This document shows, in pieces, positions 7,001 through 16,200 of a stretch of DNA of 57,364 nt. This stretch comes from an uncultured Methylococcaceae bacterium (GTDB lineage: Bacteria; Pseudomonadota; Gammaproteobacteria; Methylococcales; Methylococcaceae), in the NCBI GenBank assembly GCA_903859815.1, contig CAIOOA010000304.1:1-57364 (forward strand). The letters are read 5' to 3'. Position numbers and translations under genes: made by a program. How positions within the stretch are numbered: position 1 is the stretch's first letter; the number at the start of each line of letters is the position of its first letter. Below the pieces are notes generated by a model. That model saw only the letters and a list, made by a program, of their open reading frames with translations, did no database searches and was not told where the DNA came from.

Positions 7001-9021
7001 CCATTATTGATTTGGTCAAAGATAATGCTGGCAGTATTGCCCTGCAAGGTTCCCGCATTGACGGTCGTTCCGCCGTTGTAGGAATTGGTTCCGGTCAGAT
7101 TAAGCAAGCCCGTTCCCTGCTTGGTCAGCGAGCCAATTCCAGACAGTGTGCCGGAATAGGTTCCATCAGTAGCTTGGTTGAAGATAACGGCGGCGTTATT
7201 GGTGACATTGCCTTGAATGCTGGCAGTGTTGCCCTGCAAGGTTCCCGCATTGACAGTCGTTCCGCCGGTGTAGGTATTGGTTCCAGTCAGGTTAAGCAAG
7301 CCCGTTCCCTGCTTAACCAAACTACCCGTTCCGCTGATAGCGCCGGAAAAAACAGAGTCGTTAGCATCCCCCGTGGTCAAGGTGTTTGCATTCAAGCTGA
7401 CAAGGCTCCCAGTGACACCTTGCAACGAGCCGATGGTTTCATTGGCAAGCAAGTTCAAGGTTCCAGTCTGGTCAATATTCACCACTCCCGTGTCGGCAAT
7501 GGCAGACCCGCCTGCCAATGATAAGATGCCAGCGTTGACATTGGTTGGCCCAGTATAGGTGTTGGACCCGCTCAATACCACCGTGCCGGGTGTTGTCTTC
7601 GCCAGTCCCACCGTCCCGCTCAGATTGGCACTCACTGTGCCTGACTGAAGATCATAGTCGCTGGTCGACGTCATTGTGCCCGTGCCTAAGATCGAGCCAG
7701 ACTGAAGACTGACCATTCCCAAGCTATTGTTGTGGACACCCATGTCTAAAATGCCCCCGTTCACCACAAGAGAGGGCGTAACCAATAAATTATCTCCTAG
7801 CAGCGCCAAACGACTATTCGACAACAAAGTAACGGCTTGAGTCACTGTCAAAACGCCCCCATTCAAATTCAGCGTTGCCACCCCGCCAGTTCCGCCTGCG
7901 CTACCCATGCTCAGATTATTTGTCGTTGTTGCCACCAATGGGCCAGTTACATCCACGCTACCCGACCGGGGGGCAATGATATTCGCCCCTAGAATAGGGT
8001 TTGGGATAAAGCCCAAACCGGAATCCCAATTAGCCGGGTTGCTCCAAGAACCTGTGGTAGCATTGCCTATCCATTGTAAGCTTCCAGTAGGCGTGGTGGG
8101 TGTTGCTACAAAACTATGAGTGCTTCCTGCCTGCCCGACAATTTGACCGTAACTGTTGATGTAAAACGCTTGAGCAAGTGTCTCATTGGCAGGGTTATTG
8201 AGATAAATAAAATTGTTCTGTGCATCCCTAGCATTGAGATTTACTGCGGTATAGCTAGTGGGGCTGCCATTGTTAAACCAAAGAACGGCATTGCCGCTAT
8301 CTTGCCCGACAATTTGGCCCATATTGTTAATTTCATAGGCTTCTGGGGAATTGCCAAAACTACCGGGATATAAAGGCAGAACAGTGATTGTGTTGTTGGC
8401 TTCTTGGAACACAAGTGCCTCTGAAAAGCCGGATACGCTCACTGAACGAGAACCCGCAATTTGAATAGCACCATTCACGGAGGCAAAACCCCCGACTGCT
8501 GTAATTTCGCTTGGATCACCATTGATGAGTGTTGATGTCCCGTTGGAAGGGGAATCCACCGGTGCGGATTTTGACCAAATAGATGAGTTTGAACCATTGA
8601 CCGAAATTCCTGATACTTGGCCTAGGTTATCAACATAAAACAGGCTCGTCCCATTTGGCACATTGACAACCGGCGTAGGCTGGTAAGTGCCTTGTTGATT
8701 GCTCCAAACTATCGCGCTTGTACTTACCAGAACATCCCTCTGATTATTGATGTCCACAGGCTCACCGATATTCCCGAGGGAATCGAGGATTGCATTATTC
8801 TGCCACGTGTAAACATTTCCTGATTGAAGGGAATATCCGACGACCTGATTTTGAGTGTTGATAGCCGTCGCTTGGAAATCCACCTCTCCAAATGTGTTCG
8901 GATCAATATCGGTGACATTAAACGTGACTGCGGCAGATGCAGCGGGTGATGCCAAGACCCAAATAAGACTCATGGCAGTCGCTAATGGGGTTCGAGGAGG
9001 GAGGAATGTTTGCACTTTCAT
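4099..9021 (-). CDS. Autotransporter with HAF, PATR and Asn/Gly-rich repeats
   Basis: A 1640-residue type V secretion protein. A signal peptide (MSLIWVLASPAASAA, cleavage near residue 30) is followed by about 300 residues with HAF-type repeats (NNMGQIVGQ, NSYGQIVGQ). Passenger-associated strand repeats follow: GSLTKQGTGLLNLTGTN.Y.GGT.V.AGTLQGN occurs several times between roughly 490 and 780. Next is a long Asn/Gly-rich stretch of NxGTxxNxG units (about 790-1080) expected to form a beta-helix. The last 280 residues are the autotransporter barrel, ending in GGVRLTF with the terminal Phe needed for outer-membrane assembly. The passenger is probably displayed as an adhesin or stalk; no catalytic site was seen. 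It is divergent from the aldolase gene. Confidence 0.9.
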   Translation of the reverse strand: MKVQTFLPPRTPLATAMSLIWVLASPAASAAVTFNVTDIDPNTFGEVDFQATAINTQNQVVGYSLQSGNVYTWQNNAILDSLGNIGEPVDINNQRDVLVSTSAIVWSNQQGTYQPTPVVNVPNGTSLFYVDNLGQVSGISVNGSNSSIWSKSAPVDSPSNGTSTLINGDPSEITAVGGFASVNGAIQIAGSRSVSVSGFSEALVFQEANNTITVLPLYPGSFGNSPEAYEINNMGQIVGQDSGNAVLWFNNGSPTSYTAVNLNARDAQNNFIYLNNPANETLAQAFYINSYGQIVGQAGSTHSFVATPTTPTGSLQWIGNATTGSWSNPANWDSGLGFIPNPILGANIIAPRSGSVDVTGPLVATTTNNLSMGSAGGTGGVATLNLNGGVLTVTQAVTLLSNSRLALLGDNLLVTPSLVVNGGILDMGVHNNSLGMVSLQSGSILGTGTMTSTSDYDLQSGTVSANLSGTVGLAKTTPGTVVLSGSNTYTGPTNVNAGILSLAGGSAIADTGVVNIDQTGTLNLLANETIGSLQGVTGSLVSLNANTLTTGDANDSVFSGAISGTGSLVKQGTGLLNLTGTNTYTGGTTVNAGTLQGNTASIQGNVTNNAAVIFNQATDGTYSGTLSGIGSLTKQGTGLLNLTGTNSYNGGTTVNAGTLQGNTASIIFDQINNGTYGGNMSGTGSLTKQGTGLLNLTGTNTYSGGTSVNAGTLQGNTTSLQGNIANNAIVIFDQVNDGTYGGVLSGSGSLTKQGGGTLILTGYNNINSGDITVATGILNNQGTFNNQGTFNNLVNLINQGTFGNAGILSNQGQFLNYGGLTNLASGIIKNFAGQVFVNGGENIKFFNNLGKFDNEGTFYNLSPFSNMGGLVNSGNIWATSFINSGTITNLGAIELLSSGETTTNTGTIDNQGSFKTSGNVSLLNQGSLNNGESGSIIIVSLSRLSNFGNLNNLGTISNAGTVDNQGTINNLGILSNQTGGILNLPDGSQLLNGGTFTNFGTVNLQGNWANVGGSSPILYNQGTFNVSGESSHVIDGRVINQGTFNVQETSMTFTGDFVNNGAYVSDPSINRFNNLSVGQTGYISAAPQDTFIINGNFANASTQNTQWSTDNANLVFASATPGQPAQHQMELAGADKGAKASGAVNNYAWGSVTLNNGDRLTLSDGNATPGAALYARQVNLPGGVGELANISSNYNVYFDPTLPANQPFLGGKSFGSGGGLLLPWDFVPFGPGTVNAIDLTPNARNFAAALDEACGSPTSALAARCVQLQGLSVPQQKQAIASLTPDQVTAQAATTVKLSATRMDAPISRLAALRAGGSAPFALNVNGMAIPITSSKWSTLFAQKTKGGGASADAEPFRDNPLGVYIQARFNFGDMDTSVWNRGFNTQTRNVTVGADYRFTDQLVMGLAFNYTNATTNYVNNSGRMDSDTYMGAFYGSYFLPQDFYIDWVANYGGNNYAFRRQYQYTGFVGQSNSSPSGNQYSFAVSGGKEFNWQEWLFNPYLRLEYLNLHIGAYDENGGGGLAVTTGGQTNHSLVTDLGFQVSHAVSLPWGVVTPAFRVEWEHQYLNDNRYINMRLSDAAAGLGYFSVQTGNPSRDYVNLGGSFSAALPNGGGAFIRYETRLGQSYLSEHIVEGGVRLTF
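6879..7345. repeat. Near-identical DNA repeats inside the autotransporter gene
   Basis: Three copies of a segment of about 105-115 bases start near 6879, 7042 and 7231. Each includes TGCAAGGTTCCCGCATTGAC and AAGCAAGCCCGTTCCCTGCT. They encode the PATR repeats. The high DNA identity suggests recent duplication or conversion and could let the passenger change length. Confidence 0.8.
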
Positions 9022-9124
9022 CGCTTAAATTCCTAGTTTGAAAGAACCAATCGTTGAATCCTACTCGCTCCACAATGGGTTTTCAATATATCATTATTCT
9101 TTATTATAGATTTAACGTGGTGAA

Positions 9125-9868
9125 ATGATGAACGTGAGTGAAGACGAGCAAAATCTCCGCATAGACTTGGCAGCTTGCTTTCATTTGGCTGTGGCCAACC
9201 ATCTGCATGAAGGCATAGCCAATCATTTTTCCGCAGTCTTACCCGACGGCAAGCATTTCTTGGTCAATCCATTTGGATTGCATTTTTCTGAAATCACCGC
9301 ATCGAACTTGATCGTCTGTGATTTTGACGGCAACGTAGTGCTTGGTGAGGGTGAACCCGCTGCATCGGCACATCACATTCATGCCCCCATGCACCGGCTT
9401 TGCCCTCGCGCCAAAGTACTCATCCATACTCATCAACCTCATGCGACGGCATTGACCATGCTTGCTGGCGGACGCTTGGAATGGGCTTTGCACACCACCT
9501 GTCGATTTTTCGGAAGGGTTGCCTACGACACTGACTATGATGGCGTGGCTCTGTCGGATTCGGTCGGGGAACGCATGGCTGCGGTGCTAGGCGATGCGGA
9601 AGTGTTGTTTCTGGGCAACCATGGGGTCATCACCGCTGCACCCACGATTGCCCAAGCTTGGGATGACTTGTACTTTCTCGAACGTGCCGCACAAACCCAA
9701 CTGCTTGCCATGTCAACCGGCAAACCTTTGGTCCTGCTAAAACCCGAGCTGATCCAGCAAGTCGCCGAACAGACCCGTCATGAACGCTTTGATCTCGGCT
9801 ATATCGACCGCCATTTCGCCGCACAAAAGCGACTGCTAGACGCTTCGGGCAACCCCTATCGGCTTTGA
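9125..9868 (+). CDS. Class II aldolase/adducin-family protein
   Basis: A 247-residue protein of the class II aldolase/adducin fold (related to fuculose-phosphate aldolase and ribulose-phosphate 4-epimerase). Visible features are HLHEGIANHFSAVLPDG near residue 27, the metal-binding HTHQPHATAL at about 101-110, and LFLGNHGVITAAPTIAQAWD carrying a further metal histidine. The fold uses Zn or a similar divalent metal to stabilise an enediolate. The substrate cannot be read from sequence. The gene stands alone, divergent from the autotransporter, with about 100 bases between the two starts. ATG 9128 is an alternative start. Confidence 0.88.
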   Translation: MMNVSEDEQNLRIDLAACFHLAVANHLHEGIANHFSAVLPDGKHFLVNPFGLHFSEITASNLIVCDFDGNVVLGEGEPAASAHHIHAPMHRLCPRAKVLIHTHQPHATALTMLAGGRLEWALHTTCRFFGRVAYDTDYDGVALSDSVGERMAAVLGDAEVLFLGNHGVITAAPTIAQAWDDLYFLERAAQTQLLAMSTGKPLVLLKPELIQQVAEQTRHERFDLGYIDRHFAAQKRLLDASGNPYRL

Positions 9869-10004
9869 AATTGCCGCTGCGGATGATGGGTCGGGCAAGG
9901 TTTTGGCCTTGACAGTTGAACGTCAAATGTCAATTTTACAAATTATTGTAGAGGCGTTCATTCGCCCATACGATATTAATAACTACCGATGTAAGGATTA
10001 TCAG

Positions 10005-11048
10005 CTAAGGCGACTTCTTTTTATTAGGCTTAGCTGGTTTTGATTCACTGACAGGCGAACTGCTAACCCCCGATTTGTCTAGCGTGAAGCGAGCGACGGC
10101 TCCGGGCTTGGTTTTGGGGGGAGTGATAGGATTCCCGTTCAACTCGACCTTGGTAGCCGAGGCGTTGCCAAGTACCATATAGAAAGGTGCCTGACCTGAA
10201 AATGTCAGGTCGGTGCCAGCCGGCATTTTCTTGTAAGCCAGTCTTTGACCTTTTTGATCCCGCAGTCCCACCCAAGCCGCCGCCGAAAGATGCACGGCAA
10301 CCGTGTCTTGTCCTTGGCTTTCTGATTGATTGTTCGGGTTTGGGGAATTATTGCCAGTAGGTTCCGTGCTGGCGGACTTTTCCATTGACGTATTGACAGA
10401 TTCAGTCTTGGCTGGACTGGTTTGATCGTTGGACCCAGTCGTGACTGGCGAAGGAGACTTTTCAGCAGGCAGGGCAAGCCCAGATGCATTGACTGGCTGC
10501 TTGGATTGGCCCATGTCACCGCCATTGCCAGCCACATTGCCCAGTGCCGCAGGAGGTTTATCGGTTTCGGTTGCCGTCAGTGTAGATGGCAAAGATAAGG
10601 AATTCGCCCCTAAATCGGAAGGGGCGTTTGCACCATCAGACGAAAACAAATATTTCCCGCCTATGCCTGCGAGCAACCCGACTACGCCGGCAAAAAGCAG
10701 TAAATACATTACCCAATTCGATTTTGCCGCTTTTGGACTTTGCTGCGAAGACTGTAAGCTGCCTTGTTCCGGGAGGATAGTCCGGTTGTAGGATTCGAGC
10801 ATAGGCTCAACACTCAAATTTAATAAGCGGCAATAATTGCGCAGATAGCCCTTCACGAATACGGGCTGAAATTGGGAGAAGTCATTCTCCTCCAGCGCAA
10901 TGATGACCCGTGGCGAGAGGTGTAAACTCGATGCGACGTACTGAATCGACAAGCCGCCCGCTTCCCTGGCTCTACGCAGTTGCTTGCCAATATCCGTCGA
11001 TTGCCTGACTGCATCCGCATGGGAATCAATTTCGATGTTAGTTTGCAA
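10005..11048 (-). CDS. RodZ-like membrane protein (HTH_25 / DUF4115)
   Basis: About 347 residues. A cytoplasmic helix-turn-helix (IGKQLRRAREAGGLSIQYVA then LHLSPRVIIALEENDF, VFVKGYLRNYCRLL) is followed by one membrane helix (VMYLLLFAGVVGLLAGIGG, near residue 120). A Ser/Thr/Pro/Asn-rich periplasmic linker leads to a C-terminal DUF4115 beta domain (AAWVGLRDQKGQRLAYKKM). RodZ links MreB filaments to the wall machinery and sets cell width. The longer frame begins at TTG 11060, but GGAGG at 11053-11057 falls inside it; TTG 11048, five bases after that site, is the better start. The usual ispG/pilF neighbours are absent, so a RodZ-like paralogue is possible. Confidence 0.8.
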   Translation of the reverse strand: MQTNIEIDSHADAVRQSTDIGKQLRRAREAGGLSIQYVASSLHLSPRVIIALEENDFSQFQPVFVKGYLRNYCRLLNLSVEPMLESYNRTILPEQGSLQSSQQSPKAAKSNWVMYLLLFAGVVGLLAGIGGKYLFSSDGANAPSDLGANSLSLPSTLTATETDKPPAALGNVAGNGGDMGQSKQPVNASGLALPAEKSPSPVTTGSNDQTSPAKTESVNTSMEKSASTEPTGNNSPNPNNQSESQGQDTVAVHLSAAAWVGLRDQKGQRLAYKKMPAGTDLTFSGQAPFYMVLGNASATKVELNGNPITPPKTKPGAVARFTLDKSGVSSSPVSESKPAKPNKKKSP

Positions 11049-11102
11049 ACTATCCTCCAAGCTTCAATGGTTATGATTCATAATTCTAAATACCGCTATA
11101 AG

Positions 11103-11555
11103 TCACTGACAATATTTTTGAATGCCAGCCAAAATCTCGCTCATGCCGATGCCAGAGTTGACATAAATATTTTCTTGCCCATATCCTAAACCATACATTT
11201 GATAGCGATTGAGCGGATAAACCCTCATAGGAGACCCATATCCGCTATTCATTAGCCTATCGATTCTTAAGTTTTTATAACGTTCACATTCACTGTCCCG
11301 GTGTTGCAATTCTTGGAGAGTTGCTTCCGTATCGTAGGGTGTATTGGGTGTGGGATTATTTTGCTCGACTTTTTTATCGGCATTTTCCACCTGCTGGATC
11401 TGTTGCTGCGTCATGATCCTTTGCGCGCTAGGGTTCGGTGGACTGGGGAACTCCCCATAATGCACCTCCCCATTTGAGTCGGTCCACTTGTACACATCGG
11501 CTTGGGCGATTCCAAAACCGACTATCCATATCATCGCTGCAACAACGCCTTTCAT
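11103..11555 (-). CDS. DUF4124 domain-containing exported protein
   Basis: About 150 residues. A signal peptide (MKGVVAAMIWIVGFGIAQA) is directly followed by DVYKWTDSNGEVHYGEFP, the hallmark of DUF4124 domains. The rest is charged and Gln/Asn-rich with a coiled segment (QQQIQQVENADKKVEQNN) and a Tyr/Gly-rich end (YQMYGLGYGQENIYVNSG). Biochemical role is unknown; family members are periplasmic. ATG 11555, with GAGG 10 bases upstream, is preferred to the GTG at 11567. It lies 43 bases upstream of the RodZ-like frame on the same strand, so the two may be co-transcribed. Confidence 0.8.
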   Translation of the reverse strand: MKGVVAAMIWIVGFGIAQADVYKWTDSNGEVHYGEFPSPPNPSAQRIMTQQQIQQVENADKKVEQNNPTPNTPYDTEATLQELQHRDSECERYKNLRIDRLMNSGYGSPMRVYPLNRYQMYGLGYGQENIYVNSGIGMSEILAGIQKYCQ

Positions 11556-11759
11556 GTTATGCCACACCTCGGGAACACGGTTTCAAAGTTTATTGAGTGT
11601 TGGCAGTTTACACGATTTTAAGGCTTCTGACTCTCGTAGGAATCACAAAGCTTGATCGTTTCCCGCAGAAGCGAAGCTGGCTTGCAAACCACAAATTCAT
11701 ATAAGCCTTCGCCCGGTGATATACTTTGCCATAAAGCTGAATGCAATCAACTGCCCACC

Positions 11760-13052
11760 ATGAAATATTTGACCGAATGCCCAGAACGTAAATCGCTCAA
11801 CGACGACATACATGCGCGCCCCTATCTCGAACTAAACCCACCCCAGCAAATTTCCTATCTCGCCTTGTTAGTGAGCCGCGAAGAACGCTTGCGGGAAGCG
11901 GGGCATTTGTCTGTACTGTGCGAACATTTTGGCTTGCCAGCGCCGGACTTGGACGGTAAAGACATCATTGTTGATTTTGGTGATTTTCGCCTGAAGATGG
12001 AAGTCCATGCGGAATACACTCATTATAAAATCATTCGCCAAGCCAACCTCGCAGACCCATTTTTCGACCCGCCCATACAATCGTTGCCGGAAACTTGGCT
12101 GGAAGGATTGCCGGGTAAAGTCTTGGTCGGCATTCACGTGGCGATTCTTGACGAGTCAAATTCAAGCTTAAATCTTGAACCGGAATATTTGCCGCATTAT
12201 TTTGAAGGCAATCGTTTGATTGGCGGCAAAATTGCCGGTGGCAATGGTGCGGCATTCAGTGATTTTTTATTGCATGATGATGGCTTTAGCCGTTTGCTCA
12301 TCGTCAACTATAATTTCGCCCCCGGCCAGTCGGGGCGCAGTTTGCAACGCTTACTGGAAATCGAAACTTACCGCATGTTAGCCTTACTTGGTCTACCGAA
12401 GGCCAAGTCGATTATGCCGCAACTGCCCGAAGCCGATTATCAACTCGTCCAACTAACGGCTTCATTGGATCAGGATGACGGGCGCACTGATGAAGACTTA
12501 TTGGATGAACTCACCCGGCTTGCCGCCATAATTGAAAACAAAGTTTCCGCAACCTACGCCCGTTTCAACGCCACCCGCAATTATGCTTTACTCGTCAATA
12601 CACGCTTGGAGCAATTGCGGGAATCTAAAATCGAAGGCATTCCATCATTCAATGAGTTTTTGGAACGAAGGCTCAACCCCGCCATCAACACCTGTAATTC
12701 GGTCGATCATTGGCTGCATCAATTGGCCCAGCGTATTTCCAATGTCAACCAATTATTACTAACCCGGATAGATGTGCGCCGCAAGCAACAAAACCAAGAT
12801 ATTTTGGAATCCTTGAATCGACGGGCGAAAATCCAACTCCGCTTGCAACAAGCCATAGAGGGCTTGTCGGTCATGGCAATCACCTACACCGCCGTGAGTT
12901 TGTTAGGTGTATTATTAGGTGGATTCAAAGCCATCGGCATGAATATCAACTCCGAATTGCTCATGGCGATATTTATTCCCATCATTGGTTATTTTGTTTA
13001 TCAGGGCGTATTGCGTCTGCGTCAAACCATAGAGCAAGAAGATCAAGATTAG
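11760..13052 (+). CDS. DUF3422 family inner-membrane protein
   Basis: A 430-residue DUF3422 protein. The N-terminal CPERKSLNDDIHARPYLEL is the family signature, and SYLALLVSREERLREAGHLS follows. The middle (GGKIAGGNGAAFSDFLLHDDG) is also conserved. The C-terminus has two membrane helices (VMAITYTAVSLLGVLLGGF and LLMAIFIPIIGYFVYQGVL), giving a cytoplasmic bulk anchored at the end. No biochemical function is established for the family as far as I know. The frame is open from 11652, but family homology starts at the ATG at 11760. Confidence 0.85.
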   Translation: MKYLTECPERKSLNDDIHARPYLELNPPQQISYLALLVSREERLREAGHLSVLCEHFGLPAPDLDGKDIIVDFGDFRLKMEVHAEYTHYKIIRQANLADPFFDPPIQSLPETWLEGLPGKVLVGIHVAILDESNSSLNLEPEYLPHYFEGNRLIGGKIAGGNGAAFSDFLLHDDGFSRLLIVNYNFAPGQSGRSLQRLLEIETYRMLALLGLPKAKSIMPQLPEADYQLVQLTASLDQDDGRTDEDLLDELTRLAAIIENKVSATYARFNATRNYALLVNTRLEQLRESKIEGIPSFNEFLERRLNPAINTCNSVDHWLHQLAQRISNVNQLLLTRIDVRRKQQNQDILESLNRRAKIQLRLQQAIEGLSVMAITYTAVSLLGVLLGGFKAIGMNINSELLMAIFIPIIGYFVYQGVLRLRQTIEQEDQD

Positions 13053-13243
13053 TATTACAGCCAGAATTAGGATTGCCTCGTGCGAACAACAATCCACTGC
13101 CGTGACTTTCCAATTGACTGCGAATGTCAGCATATTGGCGATCTAGTTGCCAATGTCACCGCATTGGCTACAATGCTTGAACCATCAATGTAGTGATTGA
13201 TATAGCCCTCAAAGCTAAAATAATGTAAAGAACACTCTTCCCC

Positions 13244-16200
13244 ATGCCCTTCGATTTCAAAACCTTAGAACAACAAATTCTCCAATCCTTACGCAAAGAC
13301 CAGCACCGTTTCAGGCGTACCCTTGACAGGCTAAAGGCTGACCAAAAAGCCGGCAAGGATATTGCCAAGCCATTCGAGGATTTGCAAACCCGTTTAGTTG
13401 AATCCGTCGCCGCCAGAACGTCTAGGGCAGCCAGCCTCCCGGATTTGGAATACCCCGGCGATTTGCCCGTTTCGGAGCGCAAGGACGATATTTTAAAAGC
13501 GATCATGGAAAATCAAGTGGTGATAGTTTGTGGCGAGACCGGTTCGGGCAAGACCACCCAGTTGCCGAAGATTTGCTTGGAAGCGGGCCGAGGCGTGGCG
13601 GGTTATATCGGTCATACCCAACCGCGCCGTATCGCCGCTCGCAGCGTGGCTAACCGCATCGCCGAAGAATTGAAGCAGCCATTGGGCAAAGCCGTTGGTT
13701 TCAAGATTCGTTTTAGCGACCACACCAGCCCGGAAAGTCTGATTAAACTGATGACTGACGGCATTTTGCTGGCGGAAACCCAGAACGACCGGTTTTTGGA
13801 TCAGTACGACACGCTGATTATTGACGAGGCGCATGAACGCAGCCTGAACATCGACTTTCTACTCGGCTACATGAAATGGCTGCTGCCGCGCCGACCCGAT
13901 TTCAAATTAATCGTCACCTCTGCCACCATCGACCCGGAACGCTTTTCTCGACATTTTAACGACGCACCGATCATCAATGTGTCGGGCCGGACTTATCCGG
14001 TCGAAATTCGCTATCGACCCGTGATCGTGGAAGAAGATGATGTCGAAGACGAGACCTCGAACGAGTTGCAACGCGGCATTCTCGCGGCAGTGGATGAATT
14101 GCACCGGGAATCGACCGGGGATATTTTGGTGTTTCTGATTGGCGAACGGGACATACGCGAGACGGCTGAGTCTTTACGCAAACACCATCCGGTGGATTGT
14201 GAAATCCTGCCCTTGTATTCGAGATTGTCCAATGCCGAGCAGGAACAAATCTTTAAACCGCATAAAAAACGTCGCATTGTGCTATCCACCAACGTGGCGG
14301 AAACCTCTCTGACCGTGCCGGGCATACGCTCGGTCATTGATGCCGGCCATGCCCGCATCAGCCGTTACAGCCATCGCAGCAAATTGCAACGCTTGCCCAT
14401 CGAAAACATTTCCCAAGCTTCCGCCAACCAACGTGCTGGCCGTTGCGGTCGCGTCGGGCCGGGGGTATGCATCCGGCTATATTCCGAGGCGGACTATTTG
14501 CGACGGCCCGAATTCACCGAACCGGAAATCCTGCGCACCAACCTCGCCGCCGTCATCCTACAAATGAAGGCATTAAATTTAGGGGACTTGGAAGATTTCC
14601 CTTTCTTGGAGCCGCCTGACGAACGAATGATTCGCGATGGTTTGCGCACCTTGCAAGAAATCAATGCAATTGATGACAAACGCAAACTCACTGAGATCGG
14701 AAAAAAATTATACAAATTACCGGTGGACCCGCGACTGGCCCGGATTTTATTGGCTGCGTCGGACGAAAACAGTCTGACTGAGGTGGCTATTATTGTGTCG
14801 GCTCTGAGTCTGCAAGACCCGCGTGATCGGCCCTCCGACAAAGCCCAAGCGGCGGATCAGAAACATGCCCGGTTCAAGGATGAAAACTCGGATTTTATGA
14901 GTTATTTGAAGTTATGGACGGAATTCCAAGAACAAAAGAAACATCTTTCCAATAGCAAACTGCGCCAATGGTGTCGCACCAATTTCCTGTCCTATTTGCG
15001 GCTAAGGGAATGGGAGGATATACATCAGCAAATCATGCAAGTCGCCAAGGGCGAATTGGCTTTACGTTTGAATATGGCTCCGTCTGAATACGGGGAAATC
15101 CATCGCCCCTTATTGACCGGATTGTTGTCCAATGTCAGTTTCAAGCAAGAAGGCTCGGAGTATTTGGGCGCTCGCGGCTTGAAATGCCAAATTTGGCCGG
15201 GTTCATCCTTGTTCAAAATCAGGCCAAAATGGATTATGTCCGCCGAACAAGTCGAAACCACTAAAGTATTTGCCCGCACTGTTGCCAAAATCGAGCCGGA
15301 ATGGGTGGAAAAATGTGGCGCTCACTTGGTTAAGCGGACTTATCACGAGCCTCATTGGGAAAAGAAAGCCGCCCGCGCCGGTATTTTGGAAAAAGTCACG
15401 CTATTTAGCCTCACTATAACCAATGGCCGGCGTGTGCCTTTGGAAAATGTCGATCCCAAACAGGCGAGGGAAATATTCATCCGTTCGGCTTTGGTGGAAA
15501 TGGAATATGACAGCAAAGCCCCCTTTTTTGTACACAATCGCGAGTTACTGGCAGCGGCGGATTATTTGCAGCAAAAAGGCCGACGCGTGGACTTGGTGGC
15601 GGATGAGGAATGGATATATCAATTCTATGACCAGCGCTTACCCGAGGAAATTGTCAGCGGGGTGAGTTTTGAGGTTTGGCGAAAAAAGGCGGAAAAAACC
15701 AATCCCAACCTTTTAAAAATGACCCGTGAGGATATTACCCGCAAGGAAGAGGAAGGGCTAGACAATAAGAATTTCCCTGATGAAATTAAAATCGGGTCTA
15801 TTCGAATTAGGCTGGAATACCGTTTTGAACCGGGTCATGAAGATGACGGCGTGACGGCAATTATACCTTTGCATTTGCTCAACCAATTACCGGCTGAACC
15901 GTTTGCTTGGCTGGTTCCGGGTTTAATGCGGGAAAAAGTGGTGGCGATGATAAAAAACTTGCCCAAACAAACCCGCAAGCATTTTGTCCCCGCACCGGAT
16001 TATGCCGACAAAGTGGTTCCGCAATTGGATTATGGTCATGGTAAATTCACCGAACAAATCAGTGCTTCATTGCGACGCATCGAAGGCTTCACCATCCCTG
16101 AAAAAGAATGGAGCGAGGACGGCATCCCCATCCATTTGCGGATGAACTTTGCATTGGTGGATGATGCGAATGTCGTCATTGCCCGCGCTCGCAATCTCAA

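Noticed and set aside
6880-7521. 213-codon plus-strand frame with repeats
   Set aside because: It is the complement of the autotransporter PATR repeats and has no independent coding signal.
13053-13243. Possible transposase or gene remnant between DUF3422 and hrpA
   Set aside because: Short frames exist on both strands but none resembles a known protein.
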